NCBI RefSeq assembly: GCF_025907915.1
Contig: NZ_JAPAAF010000002.1
Location: 186,001 to 250,000 of the forward strand
DNA length: 64,000 bases
Direction: 5' to 3'
Source of the DNA: Gaoshiqia sediminis
Lineage (GTDB): Bacteria > Bacteroidota > Bacteroidia > Bacteroidales > Prolixibacteraceae
The notes beneath the pieces were generated by a model. The model saw nothing but the letters and a program-made list of their open reading frames with translations, was not told the origin of the DNA and did not search any database. Made by a program: the position numbers and the translations under genes. Numbering within the stretch: the stretch's first letter is position 1; each line of letters starts with the position of its first letter. Of this stretch, positions 1 to 8,369 are shown piece after piece.

Positions 1-1
1 G

Positions 2-1123
2 CTGACCAGTGGGGTGAAATCGGATTTGGCCGTGAAAATTTATGGCGAAGATCTGGAAGAACTAAACCGCATTGGCGAGGCGATCTCGAAAGTTGCGGCC
101 AGCCTGCCGGGGACTGATAACTATTTTGTGGAGCAGCCCATTGGGCAACCCTACCTAACCATTGAAATTGACCGCGAGGCGGTGGCTTCGTTTGGGCTGA
201 ACGTGGACGAGGTGCAACAGGTGATTGAAGCCGGCATTGGCGGCCAGATTGCCGGACAGGTGTACGAAGGGCAACGGCGTTTCGATATTTTGGTACGTTA
301 CCCGAAGGACATCCGGGAACAGCTTCAGCAAATCCAGGAAATTCCCGTGCACCTGGCAAACGGCCAGTTCATTCCTTTAAAACGGGTGAGCCGGATTGTT
401 GCACAGGAAGGCCCGCGCGAAATTCAGCGCGAAAACGGCTGGCGACGGTTGATTGTGGGAGTCAATATCAAAAATACCGATATGGGCACTTACGTGGCCA
501 ATTTGCAGCAGGCAATTGATGAACAAGCCGAAGTTCCGCCGGGCTATTTTCTCGAATACGGGGGCACTTTCGAAAACCAGCGCCGGGCAATGAACCATCT
601 GCTGTTAGTCGTTCCGTTGTCGCTTTTCATCATCATCGGCCTGTTGTACCTCAACTTCGGGCACATGCGTTTTGCACTCATCATTTTGCTGAATTTGCCG
701 TTTGCCTTGTCGGGCGGCGTTTTTCTGTTGTGGGTCCGGGGTATGTACCTGTCGGTTTCGGCCAGCATTGGTTTTGTCGCCTTGTTTGGGGTAGCTGTGC
801 TCAACGGCATTGTGTTGCTCGACCATATCAACGAACTGCGGAAAGAAAGCGACGGTCCGCTGAAAAAGCTGGTGGTGGATGGCGCCATCGACCGGCTTCG
901 TCCCGTGCTGATGACCGCGCTGGTGGCCAGTTTGGGCTTCATCCCCATGGCCTTCAACTCAGGGCCCGGCTCCGAGGTACAGCGTCCCCTGGCCACGGTG
1001 GTTATTGGCGGGTTGATCACTTCCACCTTATTGACGTTGCTTGTTTTGCCAACCATTTACCTTTGGGTTGAAAAACGACGCGATAAGCAAAGCGGCAAAA
1101 AACAGTCGGCCACGGTTTCATAA
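2..1123 (+). CDS. Heavy-metal efflux RND transporter, CusA/CzcA family (C-terminal part)
   Basis: The reading frame is open from the left edge, so the gene begins outside the window and only about 373 C-terminal residues are seen. The first visible residues (TSGVKSDLAVKIYGEDL) match the periplasmic porter domain of HME-type RND pumps, which drive metal cations or small molecules out through a tripartite envelope complex using the proton gradient. Hydrophobic helices follow at about residues 200-220, 225-245, 250-272, 300-320 and 330-352, as expected for the second membrane half. The GTG at 14 is not a credible start because the homology continues upstream of it. A short basic tail ends the protein. 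The metal cannot be told from this part. The gene is unrelated in function to the glycan genes downstream and is separated from them by 230 bp. Confidence 0.88.
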   Translation: MTSGVKSDLAVKIYGEDLEELNRIGEAISKVAASLPGTDNYFVEQPIGQPYLTIEIDREAVASFGLNVDEVQQVIEAGIGGQIAGQVYEGQRRFDILVRYPKDIREQLQQIQEIPVHLANGQFIPLKRVSRIVAQEGPREIQRENGWRRLIVGVNIKNTDMGTYVANLQQAIDEQAEVPPGYFLEYGGTFENQRRAMNHLLLVVPLSLFIIIGLLYLNFGHMRFALIILLNLPFALSGGVFLLWVRGMYLSVSASIGFVALFGVAVLNGIVLLDHINELRKESDGPLKKLVVDGAIDRLRPVLMTALVASLGFIPMAFNSGPGSEVQRPLATVVIGGLITSTLLTLLVLPTIYLWVEKRRDKQSGKKQSATVS

Positions 1124-1166
1124 CTTTCCGCCTTTCGTGGTTTTGCTGTCCGTGTGCGTGGCGGAG

Positions 1167-1226
1167 GTTTCCGTCATCATGGGGAGAGTTTCCGTCTTCG
1201 CGAAGGAGGTTTCCGTCGGGGGTGTG
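1167..1226. repeat. Three-copy 21-bp direct repeat (GTTTCCGTC core)
   Basis: The nonamer GTTTCCGTC occurs at 1167-1175, 1188-1196 and 1209-1217, exactly 21 bp apart, each preceded by a GAG- or GA-type purine run. The rest of each unit is variable. A second short word, GCTGTCCGTG, occurs on both sides (1145-1154 and 1248-1257). The array lies in the gap between the efflux pump and the first sigma factor gene. It codes for nothing convincing. Similar periodic arrays are at 55751 and 63184. Confidence 0.75.
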
Positions 1227-1323
1227 AGCCGAATGGCTGTAATTTCGGCTGTCCGTGAGCAGGCGGTGGCAGTCCCTGAGCTACAAAAAAACGCGGGCTA
1301 TTTTTTCATTTCTTCGAATGCTG

Positions 1324-1331
1324 TACATTTG
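1324..1331 (+). promoter_or_regulatory. Putative -7 promoter element upstream of first ECF sigma gene
   Basis: TACATTTG fits the Bacteroidota primary-sigma -7 consensus TAnnTTTG and ends 22 nt before the ATG at 1354. The upstream -33 element is only weak (a T-rich run near 1301-1306). The same octamer followed by G occurs at 25241 before the second sigma gene, which strengthens both calls. Confidence 0.45.
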
Positions 1332-1353
1332 GCAGCAGTGAAATCTGTCTTTC

Positions 1354-1998
1354 ATGCAAATTCAGTCGTTACATAGTTCCAGTCCCGACACGTTGTTGCT
1401 GCACGAACTGAGCAGTGGCAATGTTCGCGCCTTCGATTTCATTTTCAATAAATATTACGACAATCTTTGCCGGTTTGCCTGTTCGTTTATTCACGATGCC
1501 GATATGTCGCAAAGCTTGGTGCAAAACGTGTTTGTGAAGTTGTGGGAGCGGCGGGTTTTGCTCGGTAAAATCGAAAACCTGGGGGGCTATCTTACCAGGA
1601 TGGTACGCAACCAGGTGTCGGACTACCTGACAGAACTGAAGAAGATGGAGCTGAAACACGAGCACCGGGGAAGCATGGCCGATGATTCGACTGAGCATGA
1701 GATCCTGGGCCGCGATTTCGAGGAACGCCTGATTGTTGCCCTGGGACAACTCCCCCCACGGTGCCGACAGGCTTTCGAACTGAGCCGCTTCGAGAACCTG
1801 AGCAACAAGGAGATTGCCACCGAGATGAACATTTCGGTGAAGGGCGTGGAAGCGCTGATCGCCCGTTCGCTGAAAACGTTGCGGGTTGAGCTACGCGAAT
1901 TTTTACCTTCTTTCAAACTGAAAAACAGCCCGTCCATCCTGTTTTTTATGCGGATGGCCAAACGGGGCCTGACCCATTTAACGTTGAAATGCAGTTAG
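1354..1998 (+). CDS. ECF (sigma-70 family) RNA polymerase sigma factor
   Basis: This 214-residue protein has the two-domain layout of an ECF sigma factor. Region 2 covers about residues 22-90 (AFDFIFNKYYDNLCRFA, then VKLWERR and NLGGYLTRMVRNQV), for core polymerase and -10 binding. Region 4 covers about residues 125-180 with a helix-turn-helix (LSNKEIATEMNISVKGVEA) for -35 binding. The tail of about 30 residues (FFMRMAKRGLTHLTLKCS) is basic and unusual. The next gene is a FecR-type anti-sigma factor and then an STN-containing SusC, the standard order for TonB-dependent trans-envelope signalling in Bacteroidota. It probably directs transcription of the SusC/SusD operon from 3253 when the cognate glycan is bound. 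ATG at 1354 is chosen because it lies just behind a good -7 element. Confidence 0.93.
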   Translation: MQIQSLHSSSPDTLLLHELSSGNVRAFDFIFNKYYDNLCRFACSFIHDADMSQSLVQNVFVKLWERRVLLGKIENLGGYLTRMVRNQVSDYLTELKKMELKHEHRGSMADDSTEHEILGRDFEERLIVALGQLPPRCRQAFELSRFENLSNKEIATEMNISVKGVEALIARSLKTLRVELREFLPSFKLKNSPSILFFMRMAKRGLTHLTLKCS

Positions 1999-2079
1999 TT
2001 TCCGAAAAGATTAGATTTTTTTCATTTTCGATGTAGGGTTGTCGCTGTCTTTTGGGGTCATCGGGGTAAAAGCAGAAAA

Positions 2080-3120
2080 ATGGCACCCGATATTGATTCA
2101 ATTTATGTCCTCATTTCCAAAAAACTGACCGGCGACATTAGCCCGGAAGATTCAGCCGTTTTGGATGAATGGCTGCGTAAAAGTGCGGCCAACCAAGCCG
2201 AGTTTGATGATTTGGCCAGCTTGTGGGAGAGATCGCAACGGCTTCATTTCCCCGGCAAGATTGATCGCCCCGCTGCCCTTAACCGGGTTCGCCGCCATGC
2301 CGGAGTCCGGAAAGTTGTCCCGAGTGGCCTTCGTTTGGTTTACCAGGTTGCTGCTGTGTTGCTGTTGTCTGTCCTCCTTTCAGGGCTGTATAACTATCTT
2401 ACTTCCGAAAGCAAGCCTTCAGGTGAATATTTCCAGGAGGTGGTGGCCGCCTATGGCACCCGTACAAACGTTGATTTACCCGACGGCTCAACCGTATTTC
2501 TCAACTCGGGCAGTTCAATGAAATTTTCCAGCCAATTTGCTTCCCAAGACCAACGCCTGATCGAGTTGAAGGGAGAAGGCTACTTTGCCGTGGCCAAAGA
2601 TCCAAACCGGCCGTTTATTGTGAAAGCCGGCCCTATTGAGGTGGAAGCGCTGGGCACCGAGTTCAATGTGGATGCCTACGAGCCGGAACATGCGATTGAT
2701 GTGGTGTTGGTAGAAGGTAAAGTGGCCATCAATACAACCGATCGCCAAACCGCGAAAAAACTGCTGGTGCTGGAACCCAATCAGCTAGGCCGTTTCGAGG
2801 CAAAAGAAAATAAACTGATCAAAGAAAACACTTCCGATCTGGAGAAATACATAGGTTGGATCGATGGAAAAATGGTTTTCCTGGATGACCCAATCCGCGA
2901 GGTAATTCGGGAGTTGGAGCACTGGTACAATGTTCAAATCGAACTGACCGATCAGCGCCTGGCTAACTATCGCTTTACCGGGACATTCATTGACGAACCG
3001 GTTGAAGAAATCCTCAAGATATTCAGTATGACCTCGCCGCTGAGCTACGAAATAAGCCCGCTGGAAAAAGACAGCCAGGGGCGCTATCAAAAACGCTTAA
3101 TCAAACTTAAAATGGAATGA
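2080..3120 (+). CDS. FecR-family anti-sigma factor
   Basis: The 346-residue inner-membrane protein has a cytoplasmic N-terminal sigma-binding part (about residues 1-80), one membrane helix (about 86-106) and a periplasmic FecR domain (about 115-235, with a GTRTNVDLPDGSTVFLNSGS stretch and GEGYFAVAKDPNRPFIV). A C-terminal DUF4974-type domain spans about 265-335. In this family the cytoplasmic part holds the ECF sigma factor and the periplasmic part touches the STN domain of the cognate SusC. It starts 81 bp after the sigma gene, and SusC follows after a 132-bp gap with several inverted repeats. It is therefore most likely the partner of the 1354 sigma factor and the 3253 SusC. Confidence 0.93.
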   Translation: MAPDIDSIYVLISKKLTGDISPEDSAVLDEWLRKSAANQAEFDDLASLWERSQRLHFPGKIDRPAALNRVRRHAGVRKVVPSGLRLVYQVAAVLLLSVLLSGLYNYLTSESKPSGEYFQEVVAAYGTRTNVDLPDGSTVFLNSGSSMKFSSQFASQDQRLIELKGEGYFAVAKDPNRPFIVKAGPIEVEALGTEFNVDAYEPEHAIDVVLVEGKVAINTTDRQTAKKLLVLEPNQLGRFEAKENKLIKENTSDLEKYIGWIDGKMVFLDDPIREVIRELEHWYNVQIELTDQRLANYRFTGTFIDEPVEEILKIFSMTSPLSYEISPLEKDSQGRYQKRLIKLKME

Positions 3121-3160
3121 TATGAAACACTGACCACACACCGAACCCTTTGTAAATGAA

Positions 3161-3190
3161 AACAGGAAGGTGTTCCACCACCCTCCTGTT
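3161..3190 (+). terminator. Hairpin between fecR and susC (terminator or attenuator)
   Basis: AACAGGAAGGTG (3161-3172) pairs with CACCCTCCTGTT (3179-3190) with one mismatch and a 6-nt loop. There is no long T run. An analogous hairpin lies in the equivalent gap of the second sigma/anti-sigma/SusC set (26958-26986). It could end or weaken read-through from the regulators so that SusC has its own promoter. Confidence 0.55.
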
Positions 3191-3196
3191 GTTAAC

Positions 3197-3241
3197 ATGT
3201 CTGCTACGAACAGACATCCAATAGAGTTTAAAAATTTAAAC
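3197..3241 (+). promoter_or_regulatory. Two inverted repeats in the susC leader
   Basis: ATGTCTG (3197-3203) is exactly mirrored by CAGACAT (3211-3217) around a 7-nt loop. GTTTAAA (3226-3232) is mirrored by TTTAAAC (3235-3241) just before the susC start. These are either operator or promoter symmetry or leader-RNA structure; the sequence alone does not decide. Confidence 0.4.
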
Positions 3242-3252
3242 ATTTCGAATTT

Positions 3253-6200
3253 ATGAAAAAAACTAACAAGAATGGAATACTTCACCGTATTCTAAGGACT
3301 AAAGTTCTGTTTATTATGAAACTGACTACTTTTTTCTTCTTATTGTCAACCTTTACGTTGATGGCTTCGGGAACCTATTCCCAGAACAAGACATTTACCA
3401 TGACCCGGGAAAATGTACAGATAAAAGATGTTCTGCGGGAGATTGAAGACGAGAGCGGCTATTTTTTCATCTACAACAACGAGTTTGTCGATGTGTACCG
3501 CCGCATCAATGTCCATGCAAAGGATTTATCGATTGACAAGTTGTTGGATGAGATTTTTGAGGGGCAGCAAGTAAGCTACTCCATCGACAATCGCCGGATT
3601 ATTCTGTCGCCCTCTGCTAAAATGTCGGTATCCGCTCAGCAAAACCAACCGGTGAGCGGAAAAGTAACCGACCCGGCAGGTGAGCCCATGCCAGGTGTTA
3701 CCGTTTTGGTAAAGGGAACGACTACCGGTACGATTACGGATGCAGATGGGCGTTACAGCCTGTTGAATGTCCCGGGCGATGGGGTACTTGTATTTTCGTT
3801 TGTGGGGATGCGATCGCGCGAGATCGAAGTTGCCGGTCAAAGTACGATTAATATTACGATGCAGGAGGAGTCTATTGGCATTGATGAAGTAGTGGCGATC
3901 GGTTATGGGGTTGTTAGAAAGAGTGATCTTACCGGTGCTGTTTCTTCAGTAAAAGCTGATGAATTGAATCCAGGCGCCAATGCCTCTATTGAGCAAGCAC
4001 TACAAGGCCGGGTTGCAGGAGTTCAGATTTCTCAAAAAAGTAATGAACCGGGTGGTGGCTTGAGCATAAATATACGAGGCTCCGGTTCGATCCAAGCCGG
4101 AAGTGAGCCTCTTTATGTCGTCGATGGTCTTATCATCAATAATAGTGCCGTTGCAGGTACAGGAGGGGTTGGTTTTACCGGTAATCAAAATCCAAGAAAC
4201 CCGCTAAATTCTTTGAATCCAACTGACATTGAATCATTGGAAGTTCTAAAAGATGCTTCTGCAACTGCGATTTACGGATCCAGGGGATCAAACGGAGTTG
4301 TAATTATTACAACAAAAAAGGGCAAGAAAGGAAAACTGAAGGTTGCTTATGATGGATATTACGGCGTACAACAGGCCGCTGAAACGCTTGATGTGTTGTC
4401 GCCAACAGAATACCGCGATGTTTTAAATTCGATCATTGATTTGGGTGGGGGTGATCCTCTGCAACGGATCACAGAAATTGAAGGAGAAGGGACTGACTGG
4501 CAGGACCAGATTTTCCGGACAGCTGCGATACAAAACCACAATGTTTCCTTCTCGGGCGGCTCTGAGAACCTGACCTATTTTACCTCTTTAAACTACTTCG
4601 ACCAAGAGGGGTTAGTTGATGGATCCGGAATTAAACGTTACAATACAAGAGTAAATCTGGCATACGATGAACAACAGAAGCTTCGGGCCGGGGTAACTTT
4701 GAACGCATCGTATATCTACGACGATTTTGCTTCCACAGGTGTTGGCATTAATGAAAATGGGGGAGCTATATACACGGCGATCAATTACGATCCTGTAATT
4801 GCTCCATATAATGCAGATGGAAGTTACAAGCGTTCCCAATTTTTCACAGGTGACAATCCGCTCTCTATTTTGAACGGAGAGGATGCATTTGCTGAAACAT
4901 TTCGTTTTATTGGAAGTACCTATTTGGAGTATTTCATCATTCCTGAATTATCTGCACAGGTTAAAGTGGGGGGTGATGTACAGGATGTAAGGAGAGATAT
5001 TTTCGTTCAGCCTTATACGTTGTCAGGTGCCGGTACAGGAGGAATTGCCTCAATCCAAACGGGAAGAAAAGACTATGTTTCTACAGAGGGAACCCTGAAT
5101 TTCAACAAAGAGTTTGGAGTAAACAGATTGTCCGGTGTCGTAGGTGCAACCTACGAGTACTTCCAGACCAAAAGCTTTGCTGCTGATGCTCGCGGATTTG
5201 CGCTTCCTGATTTAGGAACCAATGCGCTGGGCTCGGGTGATCCACTATTAAACCATGTAGGCAGTGGCCGAACGCAGGCAAAGTTTATCTCATACCTGGC
5301 TCGGGTAAACTACTCGCTTATGAATAAATACTTGTTTACTGCATCCATCCGGGCTGACGGATCTTCCAGATTTGGTGAGAATAACAAGTTTGGCTATTTC
5401 CCCTCAGGTGCGTTTGCGTGGAAAATGCAAGAGGAAGATTTTATGGACGGATTAGATTGGATTACCGAATTGAAACCCCGAATTAGTCTTGGTAGCACAG
5501 GAAATGCCAATATTGGCAACTCATTGGCATTCCAGACATTCTCTACAGGAGGACAGGTTCTTTTTGGAAACAGCTATTACAGTACAATTTTGCCGTCAAG
5601 GATTGCCAACCCGAACTTAACTTGGGAAAGGGCCGTTCAATTCGACATTGGTTTTGATTTTGGATTACTGGAAAATCGAATTACTGGATCAGTTGACTAT
5701 TTCAACAAAGAAACGACCGATTTGCTGGTTAATATTCCTCAGCCATTAAATACAGGATTTGAAGGTCAGGTTCAGAACTTGGGTGGTGTCAGAAACCAAG
5801 GATTTGAATTTACACTGAGCTGGGATGTGATTCGAAAGACGAACCTGTATTGGAATATTTCAGGCAATTTTTCAACCTTGAAAAATGAGGTTCTTAATAT
5901 TGGTGATCGTGGAGATATTATTCGGGGAGGACTTGCTCAGATACCCGATTTCTCAATTATTACTCCGGGAGAACCATTGGATTCTTATTATGGACTTATT
6001 GTAGATGGTATTTGGCAGGTTGACGATGATTTTAGTATAACAAATGACAACGTAAGCCCGGGAGATATTAAGTATCGGGATATCAATGGGGATAAAACAA
6101 TAAATGGCGATGACCGTTCTGTAATCGGCGACCCGATACCAGACTTTACCTGGGGATTTACCAGTAATCTGAAAGTAAAAGATTTCACATTGGATATTGT

Positions 6201-6639
6201 CATGCAAGGGGTTGAAGGCATTGATAAACTTAATGCAAACCTGGCAAATTCTATGTTCCCGAATAATTTCAGGCAGAATCGTATCGCAGAACCATTACTG
6301 AACAGGTGGACTCCTGAAAATCCATCCAATAAGTATCCTTCTTTTGTGAACCCATTAGCTTCTGGAGGGACTACTGCCCTTATTAGTACGTTAACAGTGG
6401 AAGATGCCTCTTTTATCCGCTTACAATCGGTAAAGCTCGGATATGATTTTCCGGTAGAAAAGATTGGCTTGTTCAGTAAACTTTCGTTTTACCTTACCGC
6501 TCAAAATCTATTTACGATTACAAAATATTTGGGAACGGATCCGGCAGCAAATGCCAGTGGGAGCAATTCTTCTGCAATCGATTTCAATGCTTATCCTCTT
6601 CCTCGTACCTATATGGTAGGTGTAAATGTAGAATTTTAA
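3253..6639 (+). CDS. susC: SusC/RagA-type TonB-dependent outer-membrane transporter with STN signalling domain
   Basis: At 1128 residues this is a full-length SusC. An extended N-terminus with a hydrophobic export signal (about residues 22-44) leads into an STN domain (about 46-118, with VQIKDVLREIEDESGYFFIYN). A carboxypeptidase-regulatory-like domain follows (about 133-200, VSGKVTDPAGEPMPGVTV), then the plug (about 215-345) and a 22-strand-type barrel ending in an aromatic-rich strand with terminal F. The protein imports oligosaccharides with its SusD lid, powered by TonB. The STN domain is the part known to contact FecR, so transport and regulation are coupled. ATG 3253 gives the long leader typical of FecR-linked SusCs; ATG 3316 is an alternative giving a plain signal peptide. 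The coding sequence becomes visibly more AT-rich after about 3890, near the start of the plug. Confidence 0.95.
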   Translation: MKKTNKNGILHRILRTKVLFIMKLTTFFFLLSTFTLMASGTYSQNKTFTMTRENVQIKDVLREIEDESGYFFIYNNEFVDVYRRINVHAKDLSIDKLLDEIFEGQQVSYSIDNRRIILSPSAKMSVSAQQNQPVSGKVTDPAGEPMPGVTVLVKGTTTGTITDADGRYSLLNVPGDGVLVFSFVGMRSREIEVAGQSTINITMQEESIGIDEVVAIGYGVVRKSDLTGAVSSVKADELNPGANASIEQALQGRVAGVQISQKSNEPGGGLSINIRGSGSIQAGSEPLYVVDGLIINNSAVAGTGGVGFTGNQNPRNPLNSLNPTDIESLEVLKDASATAIYGSRGSNGVVIITTKKGKKGKLKVAYDGYYGVQQAAETLDVLSPTEYRDVLNSIIDLGGGDPLQRITEIEGEGTDWQDQIFRTAAIQNHNVSFSGGSENLTYFTSLNYFDQEGLVDGSGIKRYNTRVNLAYDEQQKLRAGVTLNASYIYDDFASTGVGINENGGAIYTAINYDPVIAPYNADGSYKRSQFFTGDNPLSILNGEDAFAETFRFIGSTYLEYFIIPELSAQVKVGGDVQDVRRDIFVQPYTLSGAGTGGIASIQTGRKDYVSTEGTLNFNKEFGVNRLSGVVGATYEYFQTKSFAADARGFALPDLGTNALGSGDPLLNHVGSGRTQAKFISYLARVNYSLMNKYLFTASIRADGSSRFGENNKFGYFPSGAFAWKMQEEDFMDGLDWITELKPRISLGSTGNANIGNSLAFQTFSTGGQVLFGNSYYSTILPSRIANPNLTWERAVQFDIGFDFGLLENRITGSVDYFNKETTDLLVNIPQPLNTGFEGQVQNLGGVRNQGFEFTLSWDVIRKTNLYWNISGNFSTLKNEVLNIGDRGDIIRGGLAQIPDFSIITPGEPLDSYYGLIVDGIWQVDDDFSITNDNVSPGDIKYRDINGDKTINGDDRSVIGDPIPDFTWGFTSNLKVKDFTLDIVMQGVEGIDKLNANLANSMFPNNFRQNRIAEPLLNRWTPENPSNKYPSFVNPLASGGTTALISTLTVEDASFIRLQSVKLGYDFPVEKIGLFSKLSFYLTAQNLFTITKYLGTDPAANASGSNSSAIDFNAYPLPRTYMVGVNVEF

Positions 6640-6651
6640 AAAATTGCAAAG

Positions 6652-8139
6652 ATGAAAAATAGAATTATCAAACAAATATCAGGAATCTTGCTTTTAATGG
6701 GTTCAATTGTGTCATGCGAAAGCAAGTTGGATTTATCCCCTGTCGATGAATTTGCACCGGGAAATGCGCTGCAATCTGAAGCCGGACTTGAAGCATTGTT
6801 GTTCTCTGCATACAATGAGTATAGCATGGGGCCTACTGTCCGGGATGAAGTTTTGATCAGCGAAGTAACAACGGATATTGGCTTTGTTCGAATCGGGGCT
6901 GTCGAACGGGAAATGAAACCTTATATTGATTTTAACTGGGATGCCTCTACTGCCCAGCTTCAAAACTTGTTCTGGTCTCCAAGATACAGGGCGATAAGAA
7001 ATGCAAACACCTTGCTCGACAATATTGAAGATTCTCAGGTTGATGAGGATTTCAAAAGACAAGTGGTCGCAGAAGCAAGATATATCAGGGCATTTGAATA
7101 TGCGTATATGTACAAATATTTTGGAGTAGTGCCACTCAGAACAACTAGTGATTTAACAATCCAGCCCAAAGAGCTTGGACTTCCAGCCGAGGAGGATTTT
7201 AGAAACTTTGTTGAGACCGAGTTGATGGAAGCCGCCGAGGATCTAGTGCATCCATCAGAGCAAACGCAAGTTGCAAGAGCAACTAAAGGACATGCTTATG
7301 CTGCATTAACTAAATTTTTAATGAACACAAAGCAGTGGGCCAAAGTCGTTAAAGTTACCCAGGACCTGATGGATTTAAATTATTACGAGATATACCCAAA
7401 TTACAGAGCAACTTTTTTTGTTGAAAATGAGCCTCAAAATAATCCGGCCAACAAGGAAATTATTGTGACCTGGTCGTTAACCAACGAGGAAGGCCGTAAC
7501 AACAATTACCAGAACGGAGCTTTTCCTCCCGGATTCAGAAGATCGGACAATATCCCGGAATTTGAATGGACCACAAGTATGGCCAACTGGGCCACCCAGT
7601 TCACAATGAGAGATGGTTTTGTAGATTCGTTTGACCCTGATGACGCCAGAAAAAAAACGATTATTGAAAATTATTACAATGCTGCGGGGGCATTAGTAAA
7701 TCTGAGGACAACAACTGACAACAGCAGAAGCATTAAATACTTTGATAATGATCAAGTAGGGAATGCTAGTGGTGCTGACACGCCATACCTTAGATATGCA
7801 GATATCCTCCTTTGCCGGGCAGAAGCATTGAATGAAATTAATGGCCCTACACAGGAATCTGTCGATTTAATAAATTTGGTAAGAAACCGAGCTGAAGTGA
7901 CACCTTATACCTTAGCGGATGTAGTCGACAAAGAGACTTTCAGGGATTTGATTCTTGATGAACGTGGATGGGAGTTTTTCTCTGAAGGAAAACGTCGTGA
8001 AGACCTGATTCGCCATGGCAAATTTCTTGAATATGCCGAGCAACGCGGACTTACTGTTTCTGAAAAACAGGTGTATTTTCCTTATCCACTGGCTGAGGTT
8101 GATGCAAATCCGGCACTGGAACAACGTGAGGGATATTAG
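6652..8139 (+). CDS. susD: SusD/RagB-family outer-membrane glycan-binding lipoprotein
   Basis: The 495-residue protein starts 12 bp after SusC, so the two are co-transcribed. It has a lipoprotein signal with Cys22 as the lipidation site (GSIVSC). A SusD-type TPR-rich N-terminal half follows (YRAIRNANTLLDNIEDSQ, AEARYIRAFEYAYMYKYFG), then the C-terminal family signature (YLRYADILLCRAEALNEING and LILDERGWEFFSEGKRREDLIRHGKF). SusD proteins cap the SusC barrel from outside and bind the glycan. Codon usage looks as AT-rich as the barrel part of SusC. A terminator-like hairpin follows at 8167-8208. Confidence 0.95.
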   Translation: MKNRIIKQISGILLLMGSIVSCESKLDLSPVDEFAPGNALQSEAGLEALLFSAYNEYSMGPTVRDEVLISEVTTDIGFVRIGAVEREMKPYIDFNWDASTAQLQNLFWSPRYRAIRNANTLLDNIEDSQVDEDFKRQVVAEARYIRAFEYAYMYKYFGVVPLRTTSDLTIQPKELGLPAEEDFRNFVETELMEAAEDLVHPSEQTQVARATKGHAYAALTKFLMNTKQWAKVVKVTQDLMDLNYYEIYPNYRATFFVENEPQNNPANKEIIVTWSLTNEEGRNNNYQNGAFPPGFRRSDNIPEFEWTTSMANWATQFTMRDGFVDSFDPDDARKKTIIENYYNAAGALVNLRTTTDNSRSIKYFDNDQVGNASGADTPYLRYADILLCRAEALNEINGPTQESVDLINLVRNRAEVTPYTLADVVDKETFRDLILDERGWEFFSEGKRREDLIRHGKFLEYAEQRGLTVSEKQVYFPYPLAEVDANPALEQREGY

Positions 8140-8166
8140 TGTACTTCTAATCGTTTAAGATTTGAG

Positions 8167-8208
8167 AGGGTTGCATTTGTAAAAACTTCTGGTGCAACCC
8201 TTTTATTT
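8167..8208 (+). terminator. Intrinsic terminator after susD
   Basis: AGGGTTGCA (8167-8175) pairs perfectly with TGCAACCCT (8193-8201) and is followed by a T-rich tail. It probably ends or attenuates the susC-susD transcript, giving transporters higher mRNA levels than the enzymes behind it. Confidence 0.75.
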
Positions 8209-8369
8209 TCATCATGCCCGTTAGCCACGGGAGGCTTTTGTTTTACGTTTTTCCAATCCTTTTGGTGAATAAAAGTGTAGCCCTAGTAGTCGTTATCGAG
8301 CGTATAATGGCCAATGTGAAGATTGGTAATAGCCAAATACCAAGCCAAAACAAAAAAAAATTGAGTTCA

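Noticed and set aside
1041-1376. 111-residue + frame across the efflux pump end and the gap
   Set aside because: It overlaps two real genes, and its sequence comes from the 21-bp repeats rather than a protein domain.
8214-8369. Longer N-terminus of the T9SS hydrolase
   Set aside because: The extra 52 residues precede a normal signal peptide at 8370 and begin right behind a terminator.
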